DNA of 61,498 bases from Candidatus Melainabacteria bacterium (GTDB lineage: Bacteria; Cyanobacteriota; Vampirovibrionia; Obscuribacterales; Obscuribacteraceae). The position numbers and the translations under genes were made by a program. The first letter of the stretch is position 1; each line of letters begins with the position of its first letter. Of this stretch, positions 9,700 through 16,371 are shown piece after piece. The notes beneath the pieces are model-generated. The model did no database searches, was not told the DNA's origin, and saw only the letters and a program-made list of their open reading frames with translations. The stretch covers positions 1-61,498 of the forward strand of contig JACRFZ010000071.1 in the NCBI GenBank assembly GCA_016212515.1. The letters are read 5' to 3'.

Positions 9700-9729
9700 G
9701 GTGGCTTAACCGTTAACGGTTAAGCCACC
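9700..9729. promoter_or_regulatory. Perfect 30-bp palindrome, core copy 1
   Basis: The core TTAACCGTTAACGGTTAA (9706-9723) is extended by GGTGGC on the left and GCCACC on the right, giving a perfect 30-bp dyad with no loop. It starts 27 nt after the stop codon of the triplicated secreted protein. There is no T-run, so it is not an obvious intrinsic terminator. It may be an operator or protein-binding site. Confidence 0.6.
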
Positions 9730-9779
9730 TTGAGTTCACCTGACCGATACCGGTAGGTTTATAACTTGAGTCAAATCGA

Positions 9780-9797
9780 TTAACCGTTAACGGTTTA
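9780..9797. promoter_or_regulatory. 18-bp palindrome, core copy 2 (one mismatch)
   Basis: Second copy of the TTAACCGTTAACGGTTAA core, with TTTA instead of TTAA at the right end. Its centre lies 74 nt after that of copy 1 and 36 nt before that of copy 3. Confidence 0.55.
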
Positions 9798-9814
9798 GTG
9801 AGATGTAGTGATCG

Positions 9815-9834
9815 ATTAACCGTTAACGGTTAAT
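9815..9834. promoter_or_regulatory. 20-bp palindrome, core copy 3
   Basis: Perfect TTAACCGTTAACGGTTAA core (9816-9833) extended by one A/T pair. It shares its left flank (ATCGAT/ATCGA) with copy 2. Lies about 255 nt upstream of the nitroreductase start; a role as operator is inferred from copy number and symmetry only. Confidence 0.55.
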
Positions 9835-9874
9835 GGGAGTGTTCCAGGCAGGCTCGCCAGCCGACAATGCGGGT

Positions 9875-9904
9875 GGACTCTTGAGATCCGGATCTGAAGA
9901 GTCC
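9875..9904. promoter_or_regulatory. 30-bp near-perfect palindrome unrelated to the TTAACC core
   Basis: Arms GGACTCTTGAGATCC and GGATCTGAAGAGTCC, a no-loop dyad with one mismatched pair. It lies downstream of the three TTAACC palindromes and is followed by an A-run. Function unknown. Confidence 0.5.
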
Positions 9905-10087
9905 CGGCAAAAAAACGCAAAGGCATATCGCTTGGCAATGTGCTAGTAGGCATGTTGTATATTCGACAATACTAATCAACATATCAATGCAAATTTTGAA
10001 GAATTCAGAAAAGTATACGACCGGTCTAGTATCGTCTGCTATCATTTTGTCATTGATTTTCAACTTAGTTTTGCCGGAGTAATTTAA

Positions 10088-10738
10088 ATGCTTACTGAAG
10101 AAAAGAAACTTTCCGGGACTGAGCTTTTGGCTAGCTTGAACTGGCGATATGCCTGCAAGAATTTTGACAGCAGCAAGAAGCTCTCGGAAGAAACTTGGAA
10201 TGCCCTTGAGCAGTCCTTGATATTGAGCGCGTCTAGTTTCGGCTTGCAGCCCTGGAAGTTTGTGGTTGTTACCGATCAGAAGATCAAGGAGCAACTGCCG
10301 GAGTTTTCCTGGGGACAACGTCAGCCCGCCGATTGCTCGCACCTCGTCGTAATCAGTCGTTTGAATGAGCTGACCGAGGGCTATGTGCACAATTATCTCG
10401 ATTCCATTGCTGCTACGCGCTCGGTCAGCCGTGAGTCGCTGTCGAGCTATGCCGACATGATGCTTGGATTTCTCAAGAACCCTGCCGACAAGGGTGTTTG
10501 GATGGAGAAACAGTGCTACATTGCCCTGGGTACTTTGCTCACCTCGGCCGCCGTGCTTGGCGTAGATGCTTGTCCCATGGAAGGTTTCGATGCCAAAGCT
10601 TATGACCGCATTCTTGGTCTGGAAGCCCATGGTTGCAAGTCCGTGGTGGTCTGCCCCCTCGGCTATCGGGCCGAAGACAAATATTCGCAGTTGAAGAAAG
10701 TAAGGTTCCCAGCCAGTGATCTGGTGGTGCGAGTCTAA
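10088..10738 (+). CDS. Nitroreductase-family NAD(P)H-dependent FMN oxidoreductase
   Basis: 216 residues, the usual length for NfsB/YfkO-like nitroreductases. It has the N-terminal FMN-phosphate motif (RYACKNFD), the SSFGLQPWKFVVV strand, a central helix with GTLLTSAAVLGVDACPMEGFD and a C-terminal LGYR. Members use FMN and NAD(P)H to reduce nitroaromatics, quinones or related electrophiles; the true substrate here cannot be read from sequence. GGAG lies 8 nt before the ATG. It is monocistronic, closed by a strong terminator at 10759-10794, and preceded by a palindrome cluster that may control it. Confidence 0.88.
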   Translation: MLTEEKKLSGTELLASLNWRYACKNFDSSKKLSEETWNALEQSLILSASSFGLQPWKFVVVTDQKIKEQLPEFSWGQRQPADCSHLVVISRLNELTEGYVHNYLDSIAATRSVSRESLSSYADMMLGFLKNPADKGVWMEKQCYIALGTLLTSAAVLGVDACPMEGFDAKAYDRILGLEAHGCKSVVVCPLGYRAEDKYSQLKKVRFPASDLVVRV

Positions 10739-10758
10739 TTCCCGGACAATTCGACCGG

Positions 10759-10794
10759 ACGGGCAGTGTGGCGGCAAGTGCACTGCCCGTTTTC
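10759..10794 (+). terminator. Rho-independent terminator after nitroreductase
   Basis: Perfect 10-bp stem ACGGGCAGTG / CACTGCCCGT with a 12-nt loop, followed by TTTTC. It lies 20 nt after the nitroreductase stop and abuts the end of the convergent nucleotidyltransferase gene. Confidence 0.85.
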
Positions 10795-11376
10795 TTAGCT
10801 TACTTGCAGGAGCTTTTGTAGGGTTCTGGTGTCGGCCCGCTTCATTGGTTTGCCGGTGACGGAGGAATTGAGCACAATGTGCCGCCAACTCCATGGGTAA
10901 ACCGTTATCTCCACTGGGTAGCCCTGTTCCACCCATTTAATGTGAACAAAGCTGCCCTTGCGGTTTTCCACTAATTCTACGTCAGTATCTTCGTAGCCGA
11001 AATCTGAGAGTATGTCTACGATTTCTTCGTGGCAATCACTATAGGCGTGCAAATCTATATCTGAACTGGTGCGAATTTCACCTGTCAGCACGGAGCCAAT
11101 CAGGTGTGGATCGCAGTTGTCGATAAGAAGCATAATATTGAGGGCAATTGAGCGCATCTCGCGCAGACGGCGGTCGGTTTCTTCTTTGCCCAGTTCGGTG
11201 AGCGTCAGTTTGGCAATGCAGGCTTTGATCTTGCGGTTAGAGGGCATGCGCCCCTGACCGTTCACTCCCAGCATCATAAGAGCCCGTTCTTTGGCCTGAA
11301 GGTACTCGTTTTCTTCACCACAGGCCATAAACAGGGCGGCTTCCTGGGCTATCTGCTCAAGAGATCTTTTCTTCAT
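10795..11376 (-). CDS. Nucleotidyltransferase-fold protein
   Basis: 193 residues. A helical N-terminal half is followed by a nucleotidyltransferase core with the signature GSVLTGEIRTSSDIDL, in which Asp-Ile-Asp gives two metal ligands. A later strand (YPVEITVYPW) could supply the third carboxylate. This minimal fold occurs in tRNA- or antibiotic-modifying enzymes and MNT-type toxin-antitoxin proteins; no HEPN partner gene is adjacent, so a toxin-antitoxin role is not supported. No good Shine-Dalgarno precedes the ATG; instead an almost perfect 16-bp hairpin ends 6 nt upstream of it. Confidence 0.7.
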   Translation of the reverse strand: MKKRSLEQIAQEAALFMACGEENEYLQAKERALMMLGVNGQGRMPSNRKIKACIAKLTLTELGKEETDRRLREMRSIALNIMLLIDNCDPHLIGSVLTGEIRTSSDIDLHAYSDCHEEIVDILSDFGYEDTDVELVENRKGSFVHIKWVEQGYPVEITVYPWSWRHIVLNSSVTGKPMKRADTRTLQKLLQVS

Positions 11377-11382
11377 GGTTCT

Positions 11383-11420
11383 GCAAGCCGGTGCTTGCTA
11401 TTCGGCAAGCACTGGCTTGC
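11383..11420 (-). promoter_or_regulatory. Hairpin abutting the nucleotidyltransferase start codon
   Basis: Arms at 11383-11398 and 11405-11420 pair over 16 bp with one G-T, around a 6-nt loop. On the minus strand the hairpin ends 6 nt before the ATG at 11376, where a ribosome site would be. In the minus direction no T-run follows, so it is not a clear terminator for the upstream SRPBCC gene. Confidence 0.6.
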
Positions 11421-11471
11421 TTTGAGTAACTAAGAACATTGTAGCCTCCGAGCCGGGATGCAAGTTATTAA

Positions 11472-12044
11472 TTACTTGGTTACCGGAACTTCGCCTTCCG
11501 GCTTTTTGGGGGCTTCAATAGATTTTTTCAGATTGGCCAGACCTTCTTCAAACTGTTTGCCGCACATGGCGTCGGTATTGATAAAAATCTGCATGACCTT
11601 GCACATGAAATTGTTCTGTCCCTTCATAGACCAGGTCACTTCGGTTCCCTCGAGAGCCGGGGTGAGGTTGAATTCCACGTCGTTCGTGGCCTCAAAGGGT
11701 TTGATGATATCCAGTCGCATCAGCACTTTCGTGGGCGGAATCGTATCTTTGATTTCCAGGCAACCGGTGCCTACGTCATTGTTTCCTTCCCAGCGGTAGA
11801 GGGAGCCTTTGCCTTTGGCGGCGCCGCCAAAACTGCGTTGCATGTTCGGATCAAGCTTTTCCCAGGGCGACCAGCCCCACTGATGAAAATCTTCCAGGAT
11901 GGCGAATATTTGTTCGGGAGAGGCTTTGATTGTTGTGGAACGCTCTATCTTAAAGGTATCGGGTTTGGTGGCAGCAAGGCTAACTATTGTGAGCAAGCCA
12001 ATCAAGAGAATGCCCCCCAATATCAACAATAGTCGCTTTATCAT
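11472..12044 (-). CDS. SRPBCC (START-like/polyketide cyclase-type) membrane-anchored protein
   Basis: 190 residues. One N-terminal membrane helix (LLLILGGILLIGLLTIVSLAA) is followed by an SRPBCC fold: FKIERSTTIKASPEQIFAILEDFHQWGWSPWEKLDPN at its start, a central GxGSLYRWEGNNDVGTG strand pair, and a long C-terminal helix (GKQFEEGLANLKKSIE). These domains bind hydrophobic ligands in a deep cavity; the ligand is unknown. The ATG overlaps the acetate kinase stop codon (ATGA), so translation is probably coupled. No metabolic link to acetate kinase is obvious. Confidence 0.82.
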   Translation of the reverse strand: MIKRLLLILGGILLIGLLTIVSLAATKPDTFKIERSTTIKASPEQIFAILEDFHQWGWSPWEKLDPNMQRSFGGAAKGKGSLYRWEGNNDVGTGCLEIKDTIPPTKVLMRLDIIKPFEATNDVEFNLTPALEGTEVTWSMKGQNNFMCKVMQIFINTDAMCGKQFEEGLANLKKSIEAPKKPEGEVPVTK

Positions 12045-13306
12045 TTACTGCTCCCTCTTTGTGCACTTGTGGATTTTATAAATTGGCTGGCCATTTTTAC
12101 CATAGCCAGCTCTTCATCGGCCGGCACGATAAAGATTGGTATGGAGTTCGGTGCTTCTATACACTTGAGCCTCGCAGCGCCTGTGGATGTTCCGTTCGGC
12201 TTCGCCGGTGCCGAATTGCTAGCTGATGGGTTCTCGTTTAGCTCGTGGTTGAGCCGGGCTCCCATATAGGCCAGGTCGTTTATGAGCGACCTTCTGACGG
12301 GCGGGCTGTTCTCTCCGATGCCGCCGGTGAAAGCCACGGCATCCAAGCCTCCCATGGCCGCAATCATGGCTCCGGCCATGAGTTTCAGGCGGTAGCAGTA
12401 AACCTGCCAGGCCAGGCGGCAGTCCTTATCTCCGGCCGCTTCTTTCAATAATAGCTCTCTTAAATCGCTGGTGCCGGAAAGACCTTTTAAGCCGCAATCA
12501 TGATTGAGGAAGGCTTCGGCCTGGGCCGGAGAGAGATTCTCTTTGGTCATGATGTAGAGCAGCGCTCCCGGATCGATGCTGCCGACACGGCTGTTCATGA
12601 TCAGCCCGTCCAGTGGCGTGAAACCCATGGTGTTATCGACGCTTTCGCCGTCTTTGACGGCTGTGAGCGAGGCGCCGGCTCCAAGATGGCAAATAAGCAG
12701 TCGGGCTGGACAGCCTTGCTGTCTCGTGAACTCTTGAATTTCCGATGTCACATGGGCGGCATTGATACCGTGGAAACCGTAGCGTTCGATGCCTAGCTTT
12801 CTTGTCAGTCTGATCGGCAGCCCATAGTAACGCGCTTCGGCTGCTTTCGTCTGGTGGAAGGCGGTGTCGAAACAGGCAATATGTGGTATTGTCGGCAGTG
12901 CTGCCTGTGCCGCTTGTACCACGGCCAGACTTCCTGGATTATGGAGCGGAGCAAATTCACTCAGTTCTCTAATCTGGTCTTTGACCCTGTCGTCTAACGG
13001 AAGCGGGCGACTGTTTGTGCCACCATGGACGATGCGATGCGCGACCAGGCAGGTGTCCGCCTTGAGGGGCATGTTGAGCTGTTTTTCAAGCTCCTTCAGG
13101 CAGAGAACGGTGGCGCGGTGCGCTTTGCCCTCTCTGGTTTCCTCTTGTGTTGGGGCACCCTCTTCTTCGTTCAGGAGAGGCAGATCTTTCAATTCCAATT
13201 TAAAGGTGCAGAGTCTGGCGACCGGCAATTGAAAGACTGCTGCTTTCAGGCTGCTTGAGCCATAATTGAAGACAATTACTTTATCCTGCTTGTCTGAGGG
13301 CTGCAC
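12041..13306 (-). CDS. ackA: Acetate kinase
   Basis: 421 residues, slightly longer than the usual 400. It converts acetyl phosphate and ADP to acetate and ATP, the last step of acetate fermentation. Conserved sites are present: nucleotide-site VFNYGSSSLK (Asn14), Arg91 in HRIVHGG, HNPGSL, Asp147 in CFDTAFHQT, RYGFHG, Arg240 in NSRVGSIDPG, FTGGIGENS and Glu398 in ADEELAM. A Ser/Ala/Asn/Pro-rich insertion at about residues 357-380 is unusual. The start is GTG with no nearby ATG; a GGAG lies about 13 nt upstream. No phosphotransacetylase gene is in the window. It is the first gene of a two-gene unit with the SRPBCC protein. Confidence 0.93.
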   Translation of the reverse strand: MQPSDKQDKVIVFNYGSSSLKAAVFQLPVARLCTFKLELKDLPLLNEEEGAPTQEETREGKAHRATVLCLKELEKQLNMPLKADTCLVAHRIVHGGTNSRPLPLDDRVKDQIRELSEFAPLHNPGSLAVVQAAQAALPTIPHIACFDTAFHQTKAAEARYYGLPIRLTRKLGIERYGFHGINAAHVTSEIQEFTRQQGCPARLLICHLGAGASLTAVKDGESVDNTMGFTPLDGLIMNSRVGSIDPGALLYIMTKENLSPAQAEAFLNHDCGLKGLSGTSDLRELLLKEAAGDKDCRLAWQVYCYRLKLMAGAMIAAMGGLDAVAFTGGIGENSPPVRRSLINDLAYMGARLNHELNENPSASNSAPAKPNGTSTGAARLKCIEAPNSIPIFIVPADEELAMVKMASQFIKSTSAQRGSSK

Positions 13307-13453
13307 TGGCGTTGATTTACTCCAGGGTAAATATCCTGCTTAGATATCTGGCGAGGTTAGCATGTTGAGACTCACCTCGCCAGTAGTTTAGTTACATACT
13401 GCGGCATTGTTTACGGCTTGCAAATGCAGAAGGGGGGCAGGTTGTAGAATCCC

Positions 13454-13495
13454 GCGTCAGGCGTCAGGCGTCAGGCGTCAGGCGTCAGGCGTCAG
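13454..13495. repeat. Six copies of a 7-bp tandem repeat ending in a stop codon
   Basis: GCGTCAG repeated six times without error. The last copy contains the TGA stop of the ankyrin gene (minus strand). Change in copy number would alter only the 3-prime untranslated region unless the first unit is affected. Confidence 0.9.
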
Positions 13496-14808
13496 GGGCT
13501 AGCGCCGCGGCTCTTCAGGTAGTCGGCCAGCATCTCATCGTTTCGCTCCTGGGCTCTTTCCAAGGGAGTTTTACCCTGCCCGTCCTTGCCGTTTATGTGG
13601 GCGCCCCGGGCAAGAAGCATATTGACGAGAATGGTGCTGTGCATGCCGGCCGCCAGTCCCAGAGGGGTCTGGCGATCGCCCGCTCTGCCGTTGGGGGAGG
13701 CACCGTTATCCAATAGTAGTTTTGCAGCGGACTGACAATTGTTGGCTATGGCCACTTCCAGCGGCGTCATGGCAAAGCCGCCCTGGCTGTCGTCGATGTC
13801 GGCGCCGTTTTTGAGAAGCAGTTCGATGAGGGCACATTGTCCGTCTACGGCAGCCCAGTGGAGAAGGGTTCGCCCCTGCCCGTCTCTGGCAATTACACAA
13901 TTGGGATTTTCGGCTAGAAGCTTCTTGATTTTGTCCAGGTGGCTGAGGGCGGTGTCGGTAAATTGATCGGTTTGGGCTCCGGCTGCCATGAGCATATCTG
14001 CCGCCTCTCTATCTCTGAGCCAGATAGCCGTTGAAAGGGGAGAGGCAGCGGTTGTTTCCCTTTCAAATACCGGTACACCCTGGTCAATCAGATACTTGAG
14101 AGTGCGCAGGTCGTGGTTCGGAATAGCCAGACTGAGGAGGCCGGCTTGTTTTGCTTCCCGGGCCAGGTCGGGTGGTAAATTTTTGAAGAGCCAGTCGATG
14201 AAGTGGAGATTGTTGAAACTTACAGCCAGTTCCATGAGTTTGAGGCGATGGCCAGAACCATTTTCCCCACTTGCTTTCCCGTCCTTGTTGCTGCTTGAAA
14301 TCGGGGCGCAGCTCCATTTTCTAAGCAAAAGCGGTTGCTCGCTAAACAGCCTTATCAACTCCTCGTTTCTTGCAAATTGAATTTTCTCGCAAAGTCCTTG
14401 ATAGTCGCTATCGTCCTTGTTTGAGACGTTGGAGCTGGCATCGGGGCTTGCACTGGAGCTGGCTCCGGAACTTGTGCTTGCATTTGCAGCGGCGCTTGTC
14501 TGTTTCGGCGGCTCAGTCTCTGACTGTTTCTTGCACCTTTCGATTGGCACAGGAGTCTCGGCTCCTCCAGGTGCCTGGGCTGTCGCCCCCTGACAGAGCA
14601 GCAGGTTGAGGCAGATCAGGATGCTTGTATTTATTTTCCTGTCTGCATTGGTGCCGAACAGAATCTTTGCCACGCCGGGCATGCTTGCGGTAAGGCTTGT
14701 TCTGGAATTCTCTTGCCGGCTTCTCTCTTTCCGGCTCCTGCCCGGCCTCGGCTCCGGTAGTCCCTCTTGATAATCTATGTAACTGCTCTTTCTTTTAGTT
14801 TGGCTCAT
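13492..14808 (-). CDS. Secreted or anchored ankyrin-repeat protein
   Basis: 438 residues. A basic N-terminus precedes a hydrophobic stretch at about residues 60-78 (TSILICLNLLLCQGATAQA), so an inner start at Met43 would give a normal signal peptide; I keep the longer frame. A low-complexity Ser/Ala/Asp segment (about 85-130) leads to ankyrin repeats at about 185-436. The last four are clear, with RTLLHWAAVDGQ, TPLEVAIANNC, TPLGLAAGMHS and TPLERAQERND. Ankyrin repeats mediate protein-protein contacts; a secreted form could act in the envelope or on another organism. The stop codon lies in a 7-bp tandem repeat. Confidence 0.82.
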   Translation of the reverse strand: MSQTKRKSSYIDYQEGLPEPRPGRSRKERSRQENSRTSLTASMPGVAKILFGTNADRKINTSILICLNLLLCQGATAQAPGGAETPVPIERCKKQSETEPPKQTSAAANASTSSGASSSASPDASSNVSNKDDSDYQGLCEKIQFARNEELIRLFSEQPLLLRKWSCAPISSSNKDGKASGENGSGHRLKLMELAVSFNNLHFIDWLFKNLPPDLAREAKQAGLLSLAIPNHDLRTLKYLIDQGVPVFERETTAASPLSTAIWLRDREAADMLMAAGAQTDQFTDTALSHLDKIKKLLAENPNCVIARDGQGRTLLHWAAVDGQCALIELLLKNGADIDDSQGGFAMTPLEVAIANNCQSAAKLLLDNGASPNGRAGDRQTPLGLAAGMHSTILVNMLLARGAHINGKDGQGKTPLERAQERNDEMLADYLKSRGASP

Positions 14809-15039
14809 GTTCGGGTCAGCTAATTGCTGTGAATGTGGGGCTTATGCTTCCTGGTCCGGGCTCATTAGTCGGCTCTTGCAGGCGCTTTCACGGTTGCTGC
14901 GTCGGCAATTGAATCGCGGCGCCGGCGCCTTTTTCGGTGTGATTTTCCACAAGGCTAAAATTCTCACCAGCAAAGCTCAAGCTCTATGATTTAGACTAAC
15001 ATTTTTGTGCAAGTTCAAAGCTTGCCAATCAGGTGCCCC

Positions 15040-16371
15040 ATGCAGAAGTCTTCCATAGATCGTTCTTTCCGCTCGGCCGTCGGCACTCCGCCAGTCGGCC
15101 GGTTGGCAGGCAAAGGCGTGCTTATGCCGCTGCTTCTGGTTTCCTGGTTGGCCCTGTCCTTCAGTCTTTGCGGCTGCCAGCAGTTTGCAGGAGAGGGTGC
15201 CAGCGCGGGCAAAGGCGGAGCCGCCGCCGGGGGACCGGCCATGCCTCCGGCTATGCCGGTGGTGGTAGCGCCGGTGCGCAGTGCTTTCGTGAGGGAGACC
15301 GACAGCTATGTGGGGACTCTCAAGGCGCGCAAGTCAGTAATCATCAGGTCACAGGTGGAAGGCTGTATTACCCGTATATTTGTGCAATCAGGGCAGAATG
15401 TGCCTGTCGGCGCTCCTCTTGTGGAAGTGGACACGGACAAACAAAAGGAGGCCCTGGCCAGTAAGCTTGCCACCCGTGAATCACTTATTGATGAGAAGGC
15501 CACGGCTGATGAACGGCACCGGGCTTTGCTGGCCGATCGGCAGGCCAAGGTGGCCAACCTCGACTTTACTCGTGGTCAGTATGAGCGCTACCGCGGTCTC
15601 AGGGCGGAAGGGGCTGTGGCCCAGGAAAACGTAGATCAGTGTTTCAATCAGCTCAAGGCTGCCGAGGCTGAACTGGCCTCTATTGATGCCCAGATAAGAG
15701 CCCAGGAATCGGTTATTCATAAGGCGGAGAAGATGCTCAAAGAGAGTCTTTCTCAGGCCAATCAGGAGAAAGTGCAGTTGTCTCACCACACTGCCCTTGC
15801 TCCCTTCAGCGGTGTGGTGGGCGATGTGCCGGTTCGTCAGGGGCAATATGTGGATAATTCCACGGAACTGACCACCATCGATCAAAGCCGCCCCCTGGAA
15901 GTTTATGTCTATGTGCCGGCCGATCGCAGCTACCGTCTGCGCCTTGGTCTCACCATCGAACTTCTGGATGTGAGCGGGCAATTGATTGGCAGTTGCCCGG
16001 TGACCTTTGTCTCTCCGGAAGTGGGAGTGGAGAATCAGTCCGTGCTGGTCAAGGGACTTTACGATAATCCGCAGGGCAAGCTGCGCTCCTATCAGCAGGT
16101 GACGGCCAGAATCGTCTGGGAGAAAAAGGAAAGATTGCTTGTGCCGACCAATAGCGTGGTGCATGTTAGCGGTCAAGACTTTGTTTTCGTGACCAGACCG
16201 GGCGCCGGCGGCGGTTTCATGGCCAAGCAATTGCCAGTCACCCTTGGCGAAATTCAAGATAACGCCTATGTTGTACTGGCTGGTTTGAGTGAGCGGGATC
16301 AGGTAGTGGTATCTGATGTGCAAAGGCTTTTTGAGGGGGCGCCGGTTAAGCCCTCTCTCAAGGCGCTATGA
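15040..16371 (+). CDS. RND efflux periplasmic adaptor lipoprotein (membrane fusion protein)
   Basis: About 443 residues from the ATG at 15040, with AGGTG 4 nt upstream; a GTG at 15007 is possible. The signal peptide ends in lipobox LCGC, making Cys46 the lipidated residue. The adaptor order is visible: a beta-barrel/lipoyl half (VIIRSQVEGCITRIFVQSG), a long alpha-hairpin (about 145-255), the second lipoyl half (APFSGVVGDVPVRQGQYV) and a C-terminal membrane-proximal domain. It bridges the pump to an outer-membrane channel. Its stop overlaps the pump start by 4 nt (ATGA), so both are coupled. No TolC-like gene is adjacent. Confidence 0.93.
   Translation: MQKSSIDRSFRSAVGTPPVGRLAGKGVLMPLLLVSWLALSFSLCGCQQFAGEGASAGKGGAAAGGPAMPPAMPVVVAPVRSAFVRETDSYVGTLKARKSVIIRSQVEGCITRIFVQSGQNVPVGAPLVEVDTDKQKEALASKLATRESLIDEKATADERHRALLADRQAKVANLDFTRGQYERYRGLRAEGAVAQENVDQCFNQLKAAEAELASIDAQIRAQESVIHKAEKMLKESLSQANQEKVQLSHHTALAPFSGVVGDVPVRQGQYVDNSTELTTIDQSRPLEVYVYVPADRSYRLRLGLTIELLDVSGQLIGSCPVTFVSPEVGVENQSVLVKGLYDNPQGKLRSYQQVTARIVWEKKERLLVPTNSVVHVSGQDFVFVTRPGAGGGFMAKQLPVTLGEIQDNAYVVLAGLSERDQVVVSDVQRLFEGAPVKPSLKAL

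Larger units (their letters stand above)
9674..10087. other. Palindrome-rich intergenic region upstream of nitroreductase
   Basis: A 414-nt gene-free stretch holding three copies of an 18-bp palindrome and one separate 30-bp near-palindrome, listed individually. The 3-prime part is AT-rich and ends with GGAG 8 nt before the nitroreductase ATG. A long reading frame on the minus strand across this region and the nitroreductase gene looks like an antisense shadow. Confidence 0.7.

Noticed and set aside
9700..9729. Intrinsic terminator after the triplicated secreted protein
   Set aside because: The palindrome has no loop and no following T-run, and its core recurs twice downstream where no gene ends.
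9830..10936. A 368-codon minus-strand frame opposite the nitroreductase
   Set aside because: It covers the whole nitroreductase gene and its palindromic upstream region, has no ribosome site and no recognisable domain, while the plus-strand product is a clear nitroreductase.
10795..12044. Nucleotidyltransferase as half of an MNT/HEPN toxin-antitoxin pair
   Set aside because: The neighbouring gene is an SRPBCC protein coupled to acetate kinase, not a HEPN protein.
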